The notes beneath the pieces are model-generated. The model was not told the origin of the DNA. It saw only the letters and a list, made by a program, of their open reading frames with translations, and ran no database searches. The translations under genes were made by a program, and so were the position numbers. From Spongiactinospora sp. TRM90649 (GTDB lineage: Bacteria; Actinomycetota; Actinomycetes; Streptosporangiales; Streptosporangiaceae), in NCBI RefSeq assembly GCF_029382225.1, contig NZ_JARLTC010000031.1, forward strand, positions 1-64,000: DNA of 64,000 nt. The letters run 5' to 3'. Shown here one piece after another: positions 47,719-56,453 of the stretch; position 1 is the stretch's first letter; each line of letters begins with the position of its first letter.

Positions 47719-48542
47719 CCCCTCGCCGCCGACACCAGCCGCTGGCTGTAGGGATCCTGCGGGTCCTCCAGCAACTGGTCGGTGAGCCCGGCCTCCACGA
47801 TCCGGCCGTGCCTCATGACCACGACCCGGCGGGTCAGCGCCTCGATGACGCCGAAGTCGTGCGACACCACCACCGCCGCCACGTTCATCTCCTCCAGCAG
47901 CCCGCGCAGCAGGTCGAGCACCCCGGCCGCGACGGATGCGTCCAGGCCGGTGGTCGGCTCGTCCAGGAGCAGCACGGCCGGCCGGTTGGCCAGCGCCTTG
48001 GCGATCTGCACGCGCTGCCGCATGCCGCCGGAGAATGTCTCCACCACGTGGTTCATCCGCGACAGCGGCACCTCGGTGCGCTCCAGCAGTTCGGCCGCCC
48101 GGCCGCTGATCCTGCCGAAGTGCCGCCACCCGGCGGCGGTAAGCCGGTCGGCGATGTTGCCCCCGGCGCTGACCCGCAGGTCGAGCCCGGCCGCCGGGTC
48201 CTGGTACACCACGGAGATCCGTTCCACGCGCAGCGCGCGGCGGGCCGCGTCGTCGAGGGTCAGCAGGTTCGTCCCGGGCATCCCGCCGATCTCCACGTGC
48301 CCGGCGGTGGCCCGGTCGTCACCGGCGATGCAGCGCAGTACGGTGGACTTGCCCGAGCCGCTCTCGCCCACCACGCCGAGCGCCTCGCCCGGCGCGACCT
48401 CGAAGGACACGTCCCAGCAGGCGACCATGGCGCCGGTGCGCGGCGACAGCGCGGTGCCGTGCGCGGGGCCGGTGCCCACCAGGGACTCCGGGCCGGGGTC
48501 GCCGTAGATCTTGCCGAGCCCGTTCACCCGGAGCGCGGTCAT
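47715..48542 (-). CDS. phnK: C-P lyase complex ATPase PhnK
   Basis: A 275-residue ABC-type ATPase: Walker A GESGSGKSTVLRC, signature FSGGMRQRVQIAKAL and Walker B LLLDEPTTGLDASV. The inserted DPGPESLVGTGPAHG near the N-terminus is a common PhnK variation. PhnK docks on the PhnGHIJ core. ATGA overlaps join it to phnJ and phnL. Confidence 0.94.
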   Translation of the reverse strand: MTALRVNGLGKIYGDPGPESLVGTGPAHGTALSPRTGAMVACWDVSFEVAPGEALGVVGESGSGKSTVLRCIAGDDRATAGHVEIGGMPGTNLLTLDDAARRALRVERISVVYQDPAAGLDLRVSAGGNIADRLTAAGWRHFGRISGRAAELLERTEVPLSRMNHVVETFSGGMRQRVQIAKALANRPAVLLLDEPTTGLDASVAAGVLDLLRGLLEEMNVAAVVVSHDFGVIEALTRRVVVMRHGRIVEAGLTDQLLEDPQDPYSQRLVSAARG

Positions 48543-49420
48543 CGGTCCTCCTCCGGGCGGTTGCGGGAACAGAAGTCGGTGTCGCTGCACACCCACGCCA
48601 GCGTTCCGTCGCGGGCGGGCTCCTCCACCAGGTAGGAGGCGGACGCCCCGCAGAGGCGGCAGGCCGCGCCGGGGGTGTGCTCGACCTCGAACGGCACGTC
48701 CTCGAAGGTGAGCGGTTCGACGGGCGTGTGCGGCGGGACGGCGTAGATGCGCTTCTCGCGCCCCGCCCCGAACAGGGTCAGGTGCGCCGAGCGGTCGAGC
48801 CCGGGCACGTCGAAGCGGGGGATCGGGGTGGGGGAGATCACGTAGCGGCCGTTGACCAGGCACGGGTAGCCCGCCGCCCTGGTCACCACGCCGTTGCGGA
48901 CGATGTCCTCGTACAGGCTGACCCACATCTTGGCGTAGTCGGCCTCGGCGTGCATGCGCCGCTGCTCGCGCATGTCGGACACCACGCCGCGCAGCGGCTC
49001 GGGGACCGGCACCTGGAGGACCAGGACCTGGCCTTTGGTCAGCGGGGTCTCCGGGATCCGGTGCCTGGACTGCACCAGCGTGGCCTCGCGGGTGTCGGTG
49101 ACCTCCCGGCACCCGACCTGCCCGCAGACCAGCCTGCGCAGGTTCGCGGCGTTGACGCCCGCGTCCTCGCCCTGGTCGATCACCTTGAGCCGGTCGTCCG
49201 GTCCCGCCAGGGCGAGGGTCACCTGCAGGCCGCCGGACCCCCAGCCGCGCGCCACGGGCATCTCCCTGGAGCCGAACGGCACCTGGTAGCCGGGCACGGC
49301 GACGGCGGTGAGGACGGCACGCCGCACCTCGCGCCTGGACAGCTCGTCGAAGATGCCGGTGGGGTCCGCGTCCCCGGCGAGCCCGCGCAGGGCGGCGCCG
49401 GGGCGCAGGGTGGTGGTCAT
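48539..49420 (-). CDS. phnJ: C-P lyase (radical SAM) PhnJ
   Basis: A 293-residue PhnJ, the radical-SAM enzyme that breaks the carbon-phosphorus bond of ribosyl alkylphosphonates. The [4Fe-4S] ligands are Cys254, Cys257, Cys278 and Cys284 (CRLC ... WVCSDTDFC), with spacings 3/21/6, nearly identical to E. coli (3/22/6). Other motifs: VPGYQVPFGSREMPVARGWG and VIDQGEDAGVNAANLR (each below full length). The catalytic Gly/Cys region lies in this core. The ATG at 49420 overlaps the phnI stop (ATGA). Confidence 0.97.
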   Translation of the reverse strand: MTTTLRPGAALRGLAGDADPTGIFDELSRREVRRAVLTAVAVPGYQVPFGSREMPVARGWGSGGLQVTLALAGPDDRLKVIDQGEDAGVNAANLRRLVCGQVGCREVTDTREATLVQSRHRIPETPLTKGQVLVLQVPVPEPLRGVVSDMREQRRMHAEADYAKMWVSLYEDIVRNGVVTRAAGYPCLVNGRYVISPTPIPRFDVPGLDRSAHLTLFGAGREKRIYAVPPHTPVEPLTFEDVPFEVEHTPGAACRLCGASASYLVEEPARDGTLAWVCSDTDFCSRNRPEEDR

Positions 49421-50583
49421 CTGGGTCCTCCATCGGCGGACGTGTTCCTGACCGCGCGCTTGCGGTCGAGGAGCGATCGGAAGTCGACGTAGTGGGGGAG
49501 CTTGAGGTGTTCCAGGAACCCGCACGCCTCGATCCCGTCGAGCGTGATCAGCACCCGCTGCTCAAGCTCGGTCCTGCCGCCGTCGCGGTGGACGAGCAGG
49601 TCGAGCCCCGCCATCGCGATGGCCTTGCGCTCGTTGTGGCCGAAGCAGAGGCCGTAGCCGAGGTCGAGCCTGGTGCGGTCCTCCTCGGGACGGTCCAGGT
49701 CGTCGATGGTCTCCACCTCGGTGACCCGGATCTCGGCGACCGTCACCGGTTCGCCGGTGGCGGGGTGGGCGACCTTGACCGGCAGCCAGCCGTGGCGCAC
49801 CTCGCCGGGGATCTCGTGGCCGTGCTTGACGGTGCTGAAGGTGTAGGCGTACCAGAGGTTCACCAGCGCGCCGGTCTCGGCTCTGGCCATGCTCGCCAGC
49901 ACGGCCGAGCGCGGCGCGCCCGGCCGCGCGGGGGCGCGGGTGATGTCGAACGGCTCGGGGTCGGCGTCGTCCGGGCCGGGCCGCCGGTCGACGACCAAGT
50001 CCATCTCGCGCAGCAGCCCGGCCAGCCGGGGCGGGTGGCGCAGTGCGTCGGCGCCGGTCGTGACCGGCTCGTCGTGCACGTGCGGATGCGCATGGTCATG
50101 ATCGCGGGCATGATCGCGGTCGTGGGCATGGTCGTGCCCGTGGGCGTGCGACTCCGGGGCCGCGCCTTCGCCGGGCTCGTCCTCGGGCATCAGGTCCAGC
50201 AGACGGCCGACATAATCGGTGGTCCGGCCGAGGAGCTGACGGCCCGGTGGATTGCGGAAGGCCGAGGAGATGCGCCGGACGACCCGCAGGTCGTCGGTGG
50301 AGGCGACCTCGGAGTAGGCCAGGCGGGGGATCGAGGAGCGGTGGGCGCGCAGCAGTTGCGCGGCCTCCATAACGTCGCCCTCGGCCTGGCGCAGCGCCCG
50401 CGCGGCCAGCTCGGGGGCCCACAGGCCACCCTCGCCCATCACGCGGTCCACGGCCAGGCCCATCCGCTCGGTGAGCTGGGCCAGGGTGATCCGGTCGCTG
50501 CCGGCCTCCTCGCCGCTGCGCCGTACCAGCCGCTCGGCGGCGAGGATCGCCTCGGTGCCGCCGCGCGCGTTCGAGAATCCCAT
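49417..50583 (-). CDS. phnI: C-P lyase core subunit PhnI with His-rich insertion
   Basis: A 388-residue PhnI, the nucleosidase-like subunit of the PhnGHIJ core that joins ATP ribose to the phosphonate. Canonical parts: MGFSNARGGTEAI, AELAARALRQAEGDVMEAAQLL-type helix, FSTVKHGHEIPGEVRHGWLP (split FSTVKHGHEIP) and LCFGHNERKAIAMA. Between residues 146 and 170 is an extra HAHGHDHAHDRDHARD-type segment with 11 His in 25 residues, explaining why it is about 34 residues longer than E. coli PhnI. The start shares one base with the phnH stop (TGATG). Confidence 0.95.
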   Translation of the reverse strand: MGFSNARGGTEAILAAERLVRRSGEEAGSDRITLAQLTERMGLAVDRVMGEGGLWAPELAARALRQAEGDVMEAAQLLRAHRSSIPRLAYSEVASTDDLRVVRRISSAFRNPPGRQLLGRTTDYVGRLLDLMPEDEPGEGAAPESHAHGHDHAHDRDHARDHDHAHPHVHDEPVTTGADALRHPPRLAGLLREMDLVVDRRPGPDDADPEPFDITRAPARPGAPRSAVLASMARAETGALVNLWYAYTFSTVKHGHEIPGEVRHGWLPVKVAHPATGEPVTVAEIRVTEVETIDDLDRPEEDRTRLDLGYGLCFGHNERKAIAMAGLDLLVHRDGGRTELEQRVLITLDGIEACGFLEHLKLPHYVDFRSLLDRKRAVRNTSADGGPR

Positions 50584-51197
50584 CAGCGCTCTCCCCTCAA
50601 CGTGATGCGCGTGCTGCGCGGCAGCCCGGCCACGGCGCCGTCCGGCGCGACCAGGAAGGTGTCGATCCCGGCGGGGAAGTCCGCGTTGGCGGTGGCGAGC
50701 GCGCGGGCGGCCTGCTCGTCCAGGCCGCGCACGGCGAGCGTCGCCTCGCCGTCCACGCCCGGGCCGCGCAGCGTGAGCATGGTGTCGCCCGGCCCGGCCG
50801 CGGGGCCGGGCAGCAGCGCGTCCACGGCGGCCACCAGGCGGGCGCCGAGTTCGGGATGCGAGGCGTCGCCCCTGGGCAGCGCGGCGATCTCGGCCGCGGT
50901 GAGCGGGCGCAGGGCCAGGACCATCCGGGCCGATCCCGGCTCGGCCGGGGGAGCGCCGGTCGCGACCCGCAGCGCGTGCTCCCATCGCTCCTGCCCGGCC
51001 CCGGCCAGTACGGCCAGCGGCACCTCCACGTCCGCGAGCGCGGCCACCGGGATCGTCGCGGCAGGGGCCTCGCCGTCCACCTCAAGGCGGCCGACGCGGC
51101 CCGGGCGGGACAGCACGTCGAGCAGCGTGCGGAAGTCGCGCTGGGAGCGTCCGGGGTCGCGCCTGACCCCGCGCGGCGCGGCGGTCGGCGCGGTCAC
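50583..51197 (-). CDS. phnH: C-P lyase core subunit PhnH
   Basis: A 204-residue PhnH: SQRDFRTLLDVLSRPGRVG, EIAALPRGDASHPELGA, MLTLRGPGVDG and FPAGIDTFLVAPDG are family motifs. It is a structural subunit of the PhnGHIJ complex. The GTG at 51197 overlaps the phnG stop (GTGA). Pro/Ala-rich first residues are normal for actinomycete versions. Confidence 0.93.
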   Translation of the reverse strand: MTAPTAAPRGVRRDPGRSQRDFRTLLDVLSRPGRVGRLEVDGEAPAATIPVAALADVEVPLAVLAGAGQERWEHALRVATGAPPAEPGSARMVLALRPLTAAEIAALPRGDASHPELGARLVAAVDALLPGPAAGPGDTMLTLRGPGVDGEATLAVRGLDEQAARALATANADFPAGIDTFLVAPDGAVAGLPRSTRITLRGER

Positions 51198-51634
51198 GGC
51201 AGTTCCTCGAAGGTCACCAGGGTGGGCGCGACGCGGGCCCACTCCTCGTCGATCTCGCGCCGCCTGCGCGCCTCGACGGCGGCGCAGAGGTCCTCGACCT
51301 CGGCGGACTCGGGCAGCCCGGCGGCGCAGACGGCGTCGAGCAGCGCCGCCGCCAGCGCGGCGATCCGGTCGTCGCCGCCGCGCATGGACCAGCCGGCGGT
51401 CCCGGCGACCTCGGCGCCGCAGCGGGTCACCAGCACCTCGCCCAGGTAGAAGCGCTCCCCGGCGACGGGCTCGCGCACCTGCGTCATCACCATCCCCACC
51501 TCCGGGGGGACCAGGAGGGCAGGCTCGCCGAGCGCGCCCTGCGCCAGCAGGCGCTCGGCCAGCGGCACGAGTTCGCCGCGGGTGGCGGCGGACAGCAGTT
51601 CGGCGCGGCGCTCGGTCGTGAGCTTCGCGGTCAC
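51194..51634 (-). CDS. phnG: C-P lyase core subunit PhnG
   Basis: A 146-residue PhnG: RRAELLSAATRGEL, VGMVMTQVREPVAGERFYLGEVLVTRC (in parts VGMVMTQVREP and FYLGEVLVTRC) and LLDAVCAAGLPES. It forms the PhnGHIJ core with PhnH, I and J. The GTG at 51634 overlaps the phnF stop (GTGA). Confidence 0.94.
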   Translation of the reverse strand: MTAKLTTERRAELLSAATRGELVPLAERLLAQGALGEPALLVPPEVGMVMTQVREPVAGERFYLGEVLVTRCGAEVAGTAGWSMRGGDDRIAALAAALLDAVCAAGLPESAEVEDLCAAVEARRRREIDEEWARVAPTLVTFEELP

Positions 51635-52347
51635 AGTGTTCGTTCCTCCATCTCGAAACTGATGTCGAGCACGTCCGCGCGCATGTAGGTGCGGGCGGTC
51701 TCGACGGGCGGCCCCCCGGCGCACCGGTTGACGCTCTCGGCGAGCCAGATCGGCGTGCGGTCCACGGTCAGCTGGTCGGCGACCGCCTGCGGCGGGCTGG
51801 CCAGGCTGATCCGGTATCTCATCCGCTGGACGGCGATGCCGTATCGCCTGCGCAGCGCGGTGGCCAGCGACGGCTCACCCGTCAGCGCGGCGTCCAGGCC
51901 GGGCAGCAGGCGGTGTGGGAGGACGCTGGTCGCGTACGCGGCGACCTCCCCGTTCACCGTGAAGATCCGCTCCACCGCCCACACGGCGCTGGCGGCGGGC
52001 AGGGAGAGCCTGCGGCACTCCTGCTCGACGGCCCGCCGTACCGTGACCGAGAGCATCCGCACGCCCGGCACGCCGCCCGCGCGGCGCAGCGTCTCGCTGA
52101 ACGAGGGCGGCCATGCCGGGCTGATGACGTAGTCGAGGCGGCCCCTCCGGAACGTTCCACGGCCCTGCACGCGCTGCACCAGCAGGCGGCGTTCCAGCTC
52201 CTGCAGGGCGGCGCGGGCCGTGGGACGGCTCACGCCGAACCGGCTGGCCAGTGCGTGCTCGCTCGGCACCCGGGAGCCGACCGGGATGTGCTGGAGTTCC
52301 GACTCCAGCTCCTCGGCCATCTCCAGGTAGCGGTGGGAGCTTGTCAT
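51631..52347 (-). CDS. phnF: GntR/HutC-family regulator PhnF
   Basis: A 238-residue GntR regulator of the HutC subfamily, the usual local repressor of phn loci. It has an N-terminal winged helix (VPSEHALASRFGVSRPTARAALQELERR, in parts VPSEHALASRFGVSRPT and AALQELERRLLVQRVQGRG) and a C-terminal UTRA ligand domain (PHRLLPGLDA, ISLASPPQAVADQL). The ATG lies at the centre of the palindrome CTTGTCATGACAAG, a strong autoregulatory operator candidate. It heads the phnGHIJKLM run and follows the phnE hairpin. Confidence 0.93.
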   Translation of the reverse strand: MTSSHRYLEMAEELESELQHIPVGSRVPSEHALASRFGVSRPTARAALQELERRLLVQRVQGRGTFRRGRLDYVISPAWPPSFSETLRRAGGVPGVRMLSVTVRRAVEQECRRLSLPAASAVWAVERIFTVNGEVAAYATSVLPHRLLPGLDAALTGEPSLATALRRRYGIAVQRMRYRISLASPPQAVADQLTVDRTPIWLAESVNRCAGGPPVETARTYMRADVLDISFEMEERTL

Positions 52348-52353
52348 GACAAG
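52340..52353. promoter_or_regulatory. PhnF operator candidate over the phnF start codon
   Basis: CTTGTCATGACAAG, a perfect 14-bp palindrome with the phnF ATG near its centre. Size and symmetry fit a GntR/HutC dimer. The half-site GACAA recurs twice upstream of phnD (GACAAATC on the minus strand). Confidence 0.6.
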
Positions 52354-52386
52354 CAGGCTGTCCGCCGCAGGTGAACCGGAGGGGTT

Positions 52387-52410
52387 CGGCGGGTGAAGCG
52401 GCACCCGCCG
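52387..52410. terminator. hairpin between phnE and phnF
   Basis: 9-bp stem (CGGCGGGTG and complement) with a 6-nt loop in the 74-bp gap after phnE. It is the only non-coupled gap downstream of phnC. It may act as a partial terminator or RNA stabiliser that sets transporter versus C-P lyase expression. Confidence 0.5.
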
Positions 52411-52421
52411 GGGGGTCACCG

Positions 52422-54064
52422 TCAACGCAACGCTCCGCGCAACCAGGCCGACGCCAGCTCCACGACCAGCACGATCGCGAAGACGGGCAGCACGATCGCG
52501 GTGACCACGCCGTACTCCAGCGCCCGCATGTGCTGGCTGAGCGCGAAGCCGATCTCGCCCGCGCCCACGATGCCCAGCACGAAGAACGAGCGCAGGTTGA
52601 CGTCGAGCGCGTACAGGGCGTTCGCGGTCAGGCGCGGGGTGAGCTGGCCGAGCACCGCCACGAGCAGGGTCTGCACCCGGGTCGCCCCGGAGGACACGAC
52701 GGCCTCCCTCGGGCCCGGGCGGATCTCCTCGGCGGCGTCGGCGACCAGCTTGCCGACGAAGGAGACGGTGAACAGGGCCAGCGCGCACGTCCCGGCCACC
52801 GGGCCCTCGGCGATGCCGAACGCCGCGACGAACAGCAGCACGAGCAGCAGGTCGGGGACCGAGCGCAGGAAGGCCAGGGCGGCGCGGGCCAGCGCGCGGA
52901 CCGCCGGGTGCGGCGCGACCGTGCGCGCGGCGAGCAGGCCGAGCGCCAGCCCGCCGAGCACGCCCAGGAAGGTGGCCGCCATGGCGATCGCGCAGATCTC
53001 GGCCAGGCCGGGCCCGAGGATGGAGAGGACGGGCCCGAAGTCGGGAGGGAAGAACTCGGTGAGCGCGGACAGCGACCCTCCCACGGCCGCCGGGATCGCG
53101 CCGGGCGTCGCCCCGGAGCGCCACAGGGACACCACGACGATCAGCAGCCCGCCCCACGCCGCGAGGTGTGTGATGGCGCGCCCGCCCGTCCAGGGCACCC
53201 GCGTGCCGCGCACCGGGGGCAGCCGCGACGGCCTGCCGCCGCCGATCAGCAGGCCGCGCAGCCCCAGCGAGACGGCCTCGACCGCGATCACCACGGCCAC
53301 CACGACGCAGGAGATGCCCAGCGCCTCGCGGTAGTCGGTGAACCCGAAGGCCGTCCGCAGGTCCATGCCGATGCCGCCCGCGCCGACCGCGCCGAGCAGC
53401 ACCGAGGTGCGGAAGTTGATGTCGATCCGGTAGAGCGTGACGGCCACCATGGACGGCACGGCCTGCGGCAGCACGCCCGCCAGCAGCCGGCGGATCGGCC
53501 CCGCGCCGGTGGCGGCCACCGCCTCGGCGATGCCGTCGTCGGCGGCCTCCACGGCCTCGGTGAACAGCTTGCCCACCATGCCGATGGAGTGCAGGCCGAG
53601 CGCGAGCACGCCGGGCAGCGGCCCGATGCCCAGGGCCGCCACGAAGAAGATGGCGAAGACGATGTCGGGAATCGCCCGGCAGCCGACGATCACCGACAGG
53701 GCGAAGGCGCGCGCCGCCGGGCCGGGCGTGGTGTTGCGGGCGGCCAGCACGGCGAGCACGGCCGCCGCCGCCACGGCCAGCGCCGTCCCGGCCACGGTCA
53801 TCGACAGCGTGTCCAGGACGTGGACGAAGGTGGTGCCCCGCGTGCTCAGCGTGGGCGTCCAGGAGCGGGCGAGCAGCGCGGCCATCGCGTCGCCGCCCTC
53901 GATGAGCGCCCCGAGGCCGATCCCCACCTGCCGCAGGGCGATCACGCCCAGCACGGCGAAGGCCACCGGGAAGGCCCAGGCGGCGACCCGGCGGCGGCTC
54001 AGCGGAGGCGACGGCGGGGCCTGCCCGCCGGAGGGCCGCAGCCCGCCGGCGAGCGTGCCATGCG

Positions 54065-54068
<4 letters not shown>
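52422..54068 (-). CDS. phnE: phosphonate ABC transporter permease, two PhnE domains fused
   Basis: A 548-residue permease made of two PhnE-type halves (about 30-285 and 305-548). Each carries the transport-system EAA motif facing the ATPase: GAGPIRRLLAGVLPQAVPSM and GATRVQTLLVAVLGQLTPRL. Each half has about six helices, so one polypeptide supplies the whole membrane pathway that E. coli builds as a dimer. The ATG at 54068 overlaps the phnC stop (ATGA). Followed by a hairpin before phnF. Confidence 0.94.
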
Positions 54069-54835
<767 letters not shown>

Positions 54836-54839
54836 CGCG

Positions 54840-55766
54840 TCACGCCTCCGAGCACTTGTCATGCTTGGTCGTCGCGCACACCTCGCGGATGGGGTCGAAA
54901 GTGGCGTCGTCCACCGCGCCGAAGCCCCATACCGTTCCGTCGGAGGTGGCCTTGCAGGTGGCCACGTCGGCGCAGACGCCGAGGGCGACCATGCGGTCCT
55001 TGTTGGCGTCCTTGACGAAGGTGTCGGTGAGCTTGCGCCTGACGTCCTCGGGCAGGCCGTCGCGGATGGCGATCGGGGAGTTGGGGATGGGCCGGGACTT
55101 CCAGATCACCTTCACGTCGCCCTGCTTGATCTTGCCCTTGTCCACCAGGAGCTTGTCGACCATCTGGTCGTAGGCGAACCCGGCGTCGCACGTGCCCGCG
55201 GTGACCGAGGTGACGCTGTTGTCGTGGCCGCCCGCCATCACCGGGGAGACGCCCGTCTTGGGGTCGATCCCCGCCGACATCAGGGCCGCGGCCGGGAACA
55301 GGTAGCCGGAGGTGGAACCCGGGTCCACGAAGCAGACCTTCTTCCCCTTGAGCCCGGCGAGGCCGGTGATCGGGCTGTCGGCCTTGACCACGGCGTAGCT
55401 CTGGTAGGTCGGCGGCCGGCCCTGGGAGACGGTCGAGGCGATCGGGGTGACCTTCGCGCCGTTGTTCTTGGCGAGCACGTACGACAGCGGGCCGAACTCG
55501 GCGATGTCGATCTTGCCTGACACGGTGCCCTCGATGACCGCGTTGTAGTCGGTGGAGCGGACGAACCTCACCTTCTTGCCGGTGTTCTTCTCGATCAGCT
55601 TGATGATGTTGCCGTAGTCGACGAGCGGGTCGGCGTTCTGCTCGGCGGGGATCGCGGCGAACGTCAGCTCGTCGCCGCTCGACGCCCCCGCGGTGGAAGA
55701 GGAGCAGGCGGACAGGGCGGCGAGGGCGAGGCCCACCGACGCGGCGGTCAGTGTGCGACGTGACAT
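54840..55766 (-). CDS. phnD: phosphate/phosphonate ABC transporter substrate-binding lipoprotein
   Basis: A 308-residue PhnD. It has a lipoprotein signal with lipobox LSAC (about residues 17-20) and a periplasmic-binding fold: FGPLSYVLAKNNGA, SYAVVKADSPI, VCFVDPGSTSGYLFP (the diagnostic PhnD stretch) and AYDQMVDKLL. It captures phosphonates outside the membrane and passes them to PhnE. The ATG at 55766 has GGAG 7 nt upstream and lies within the palindrome TGACATGTCA (55761-55770). First gene of the locus, behind a clear promoter. Confidence 0.94.
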   Translation of the reverse strand: MSRRTLTAASVGLALAALSACSSSTAGASSGDELTFAAIPAEQNADPLVDYGNIIKLIEKNTGKKVRFVRSTDYNAVIEGTVSGKIDIAEFGPLSYVLAKNNGAKVTPIASTVSQGRPPTYQSYAVVKADSPITGLAGLKGKKVCFVDPGSTSGYLFPAAALMSAGIDPKTGVSPVMAGGHDNSVTSVTAGTCDAGFAYDQMVDKLLVDKGKIKQGDVKVIWKSRPIPNSPIAIRDGLPEDVRRKLTDTFVKDANKDRMVALGVCADVATCKATSDGTVWGFGAVDDATFDPIREVCATTKHDKCSEA

Positions 55767-55790
55767 GTCATGCTCCGATACGTGCTTGGG

Positions 55791-55831
55791 TGAGATTTGT
55801 CTCATTTATGAAGGGGAATCGGATTTGTCAC
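55791..55831 (-). promoter_or_regulatory. phnD promoter with overlapping operator
   Basis: Minus-strand GTGACA (complement of 55826-55831), 17-bp spacer, TAAATG (complement of 55803-55808). The dyad TGAGA-N4-TCTCA (55791-55804) covers the transcription start. GACAAATC occurs twice on the minus strand (complements of 55822-55829 and 55794-55801), 28 bp apart, one in the -35 region. PhnF binding would explain both, since GACAA is the phnF palindrome half-site. Confidence 0.55.
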
Positions 55832-55925
55832 CGTGGACGTGTTCAACCGTGCAGGCCCAAGTGGAGGAGACCGTCAGGGGAAGCTGACCTGGCACGAACG
55901 GGCCGGTTAATTCCTGGTGACGTGC

Positions 55926-55952
55926 CCTAAAGGACAGAAGCTGTCCTTTAGG
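55926..55952. promoter_or_regulatory. perfect 12-bp inverted repeat with 3-nt loop upstream of phnD
   Basis: Arms CCTAAAGGACAG and CTGTCCTTTAGG around AAG, 95 bp upstream of the phnD -35. In RNA it would be a very stable hairpin; in DNA it is a large dyad. No gene ends here, so a terminator is unlikely. An activator or phosphate-response site is possible, though it does not resemble the direct-repeat PHO boxes of Streptomyces. Confidence 0.5.
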
Positions 55953-56113
55953 TAGATCATGTCTGCTCGCCCGGCTCGCGGGGCAATCGCACGGGGGTTC
56001 TGGTCAGCCGGAATACGGGGAGGCTAGCCTCGACTTCCAATCATTCGGGGTCCCACCTTCCTCGCCCGCCCCACAGGCGACGGAAGGCGGCACAGCACAG
56101 GGGGATGAACCAC

Positions 56114-56353
56114 ATGCCGCAGCACCCGCCTTTGGCGCCGGCCTGGCCGCCGAACCGCTTCGAGGTGCGCTGGGAGATACCCGGCGGAGGCGTCGAGAGC
56201 GACTCCTACCACTTCGCCGACTGGGCGCGCGAGGCCGCCCGCCGTGCCCACGGCCGGGGGCTCGCGCGCAACGTGCACGTCGTGCGGCTGCACGACGGGG
56301 TGGTGGTGTTCGACCCGGGCAACGAGCTCGAACTGCCGGTCGAGGAGTGGTGA
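56114..56353 (+). CDS. small hypothetical protein
   Basis: 79 residues: Pro-rich head (PQHPPLAPAWPP), then a compact alpha/beta stretch (FEVRWEIPGGGVESDSYHFA, DWAREAARRAHGRGL, VHVVRLHDGVVVFD) with acidic C-terminus. The ATG at 56114 has AGGGGG 9 nt upstream; the ATG at 56105 directly abuts that site. Codon use is typical. No family recognised. It stands alone between phnD and the esterase gene. Confidence 0.55.
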   Translation: MPQHPPLAPAWPPNRFEVRWEIPGGGVESDSYHFADWAREAARRAHGRGLARNVHVVRLHDGVVVFDPGNELELPVEEW

Positions 56354-56453
56354 GGATGCGCCGCCGCTTTCCTCACGGGCGGAGATCGGGCACGGTTAGG
56401 GGGTAAGTCGTTCTTCGCCGCCCGCTGTCCCATCCCGAACGGGAGGAAGCACG

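Larger units (their letters stand above)
55767..56113. other. 347-bp divergent intergenic region upstream of phnD
   Basis: Holds the phnD promoter, the TGAGA-N4-TCTCA dyad, two GACAAATC half-sites and a perfect 27-bp inverted repeat (55926-55952). The remainder (55955-56100) shows nothing I can assign, apart from AGGGGG before the small gene at 56114. Confidence 0.6.
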
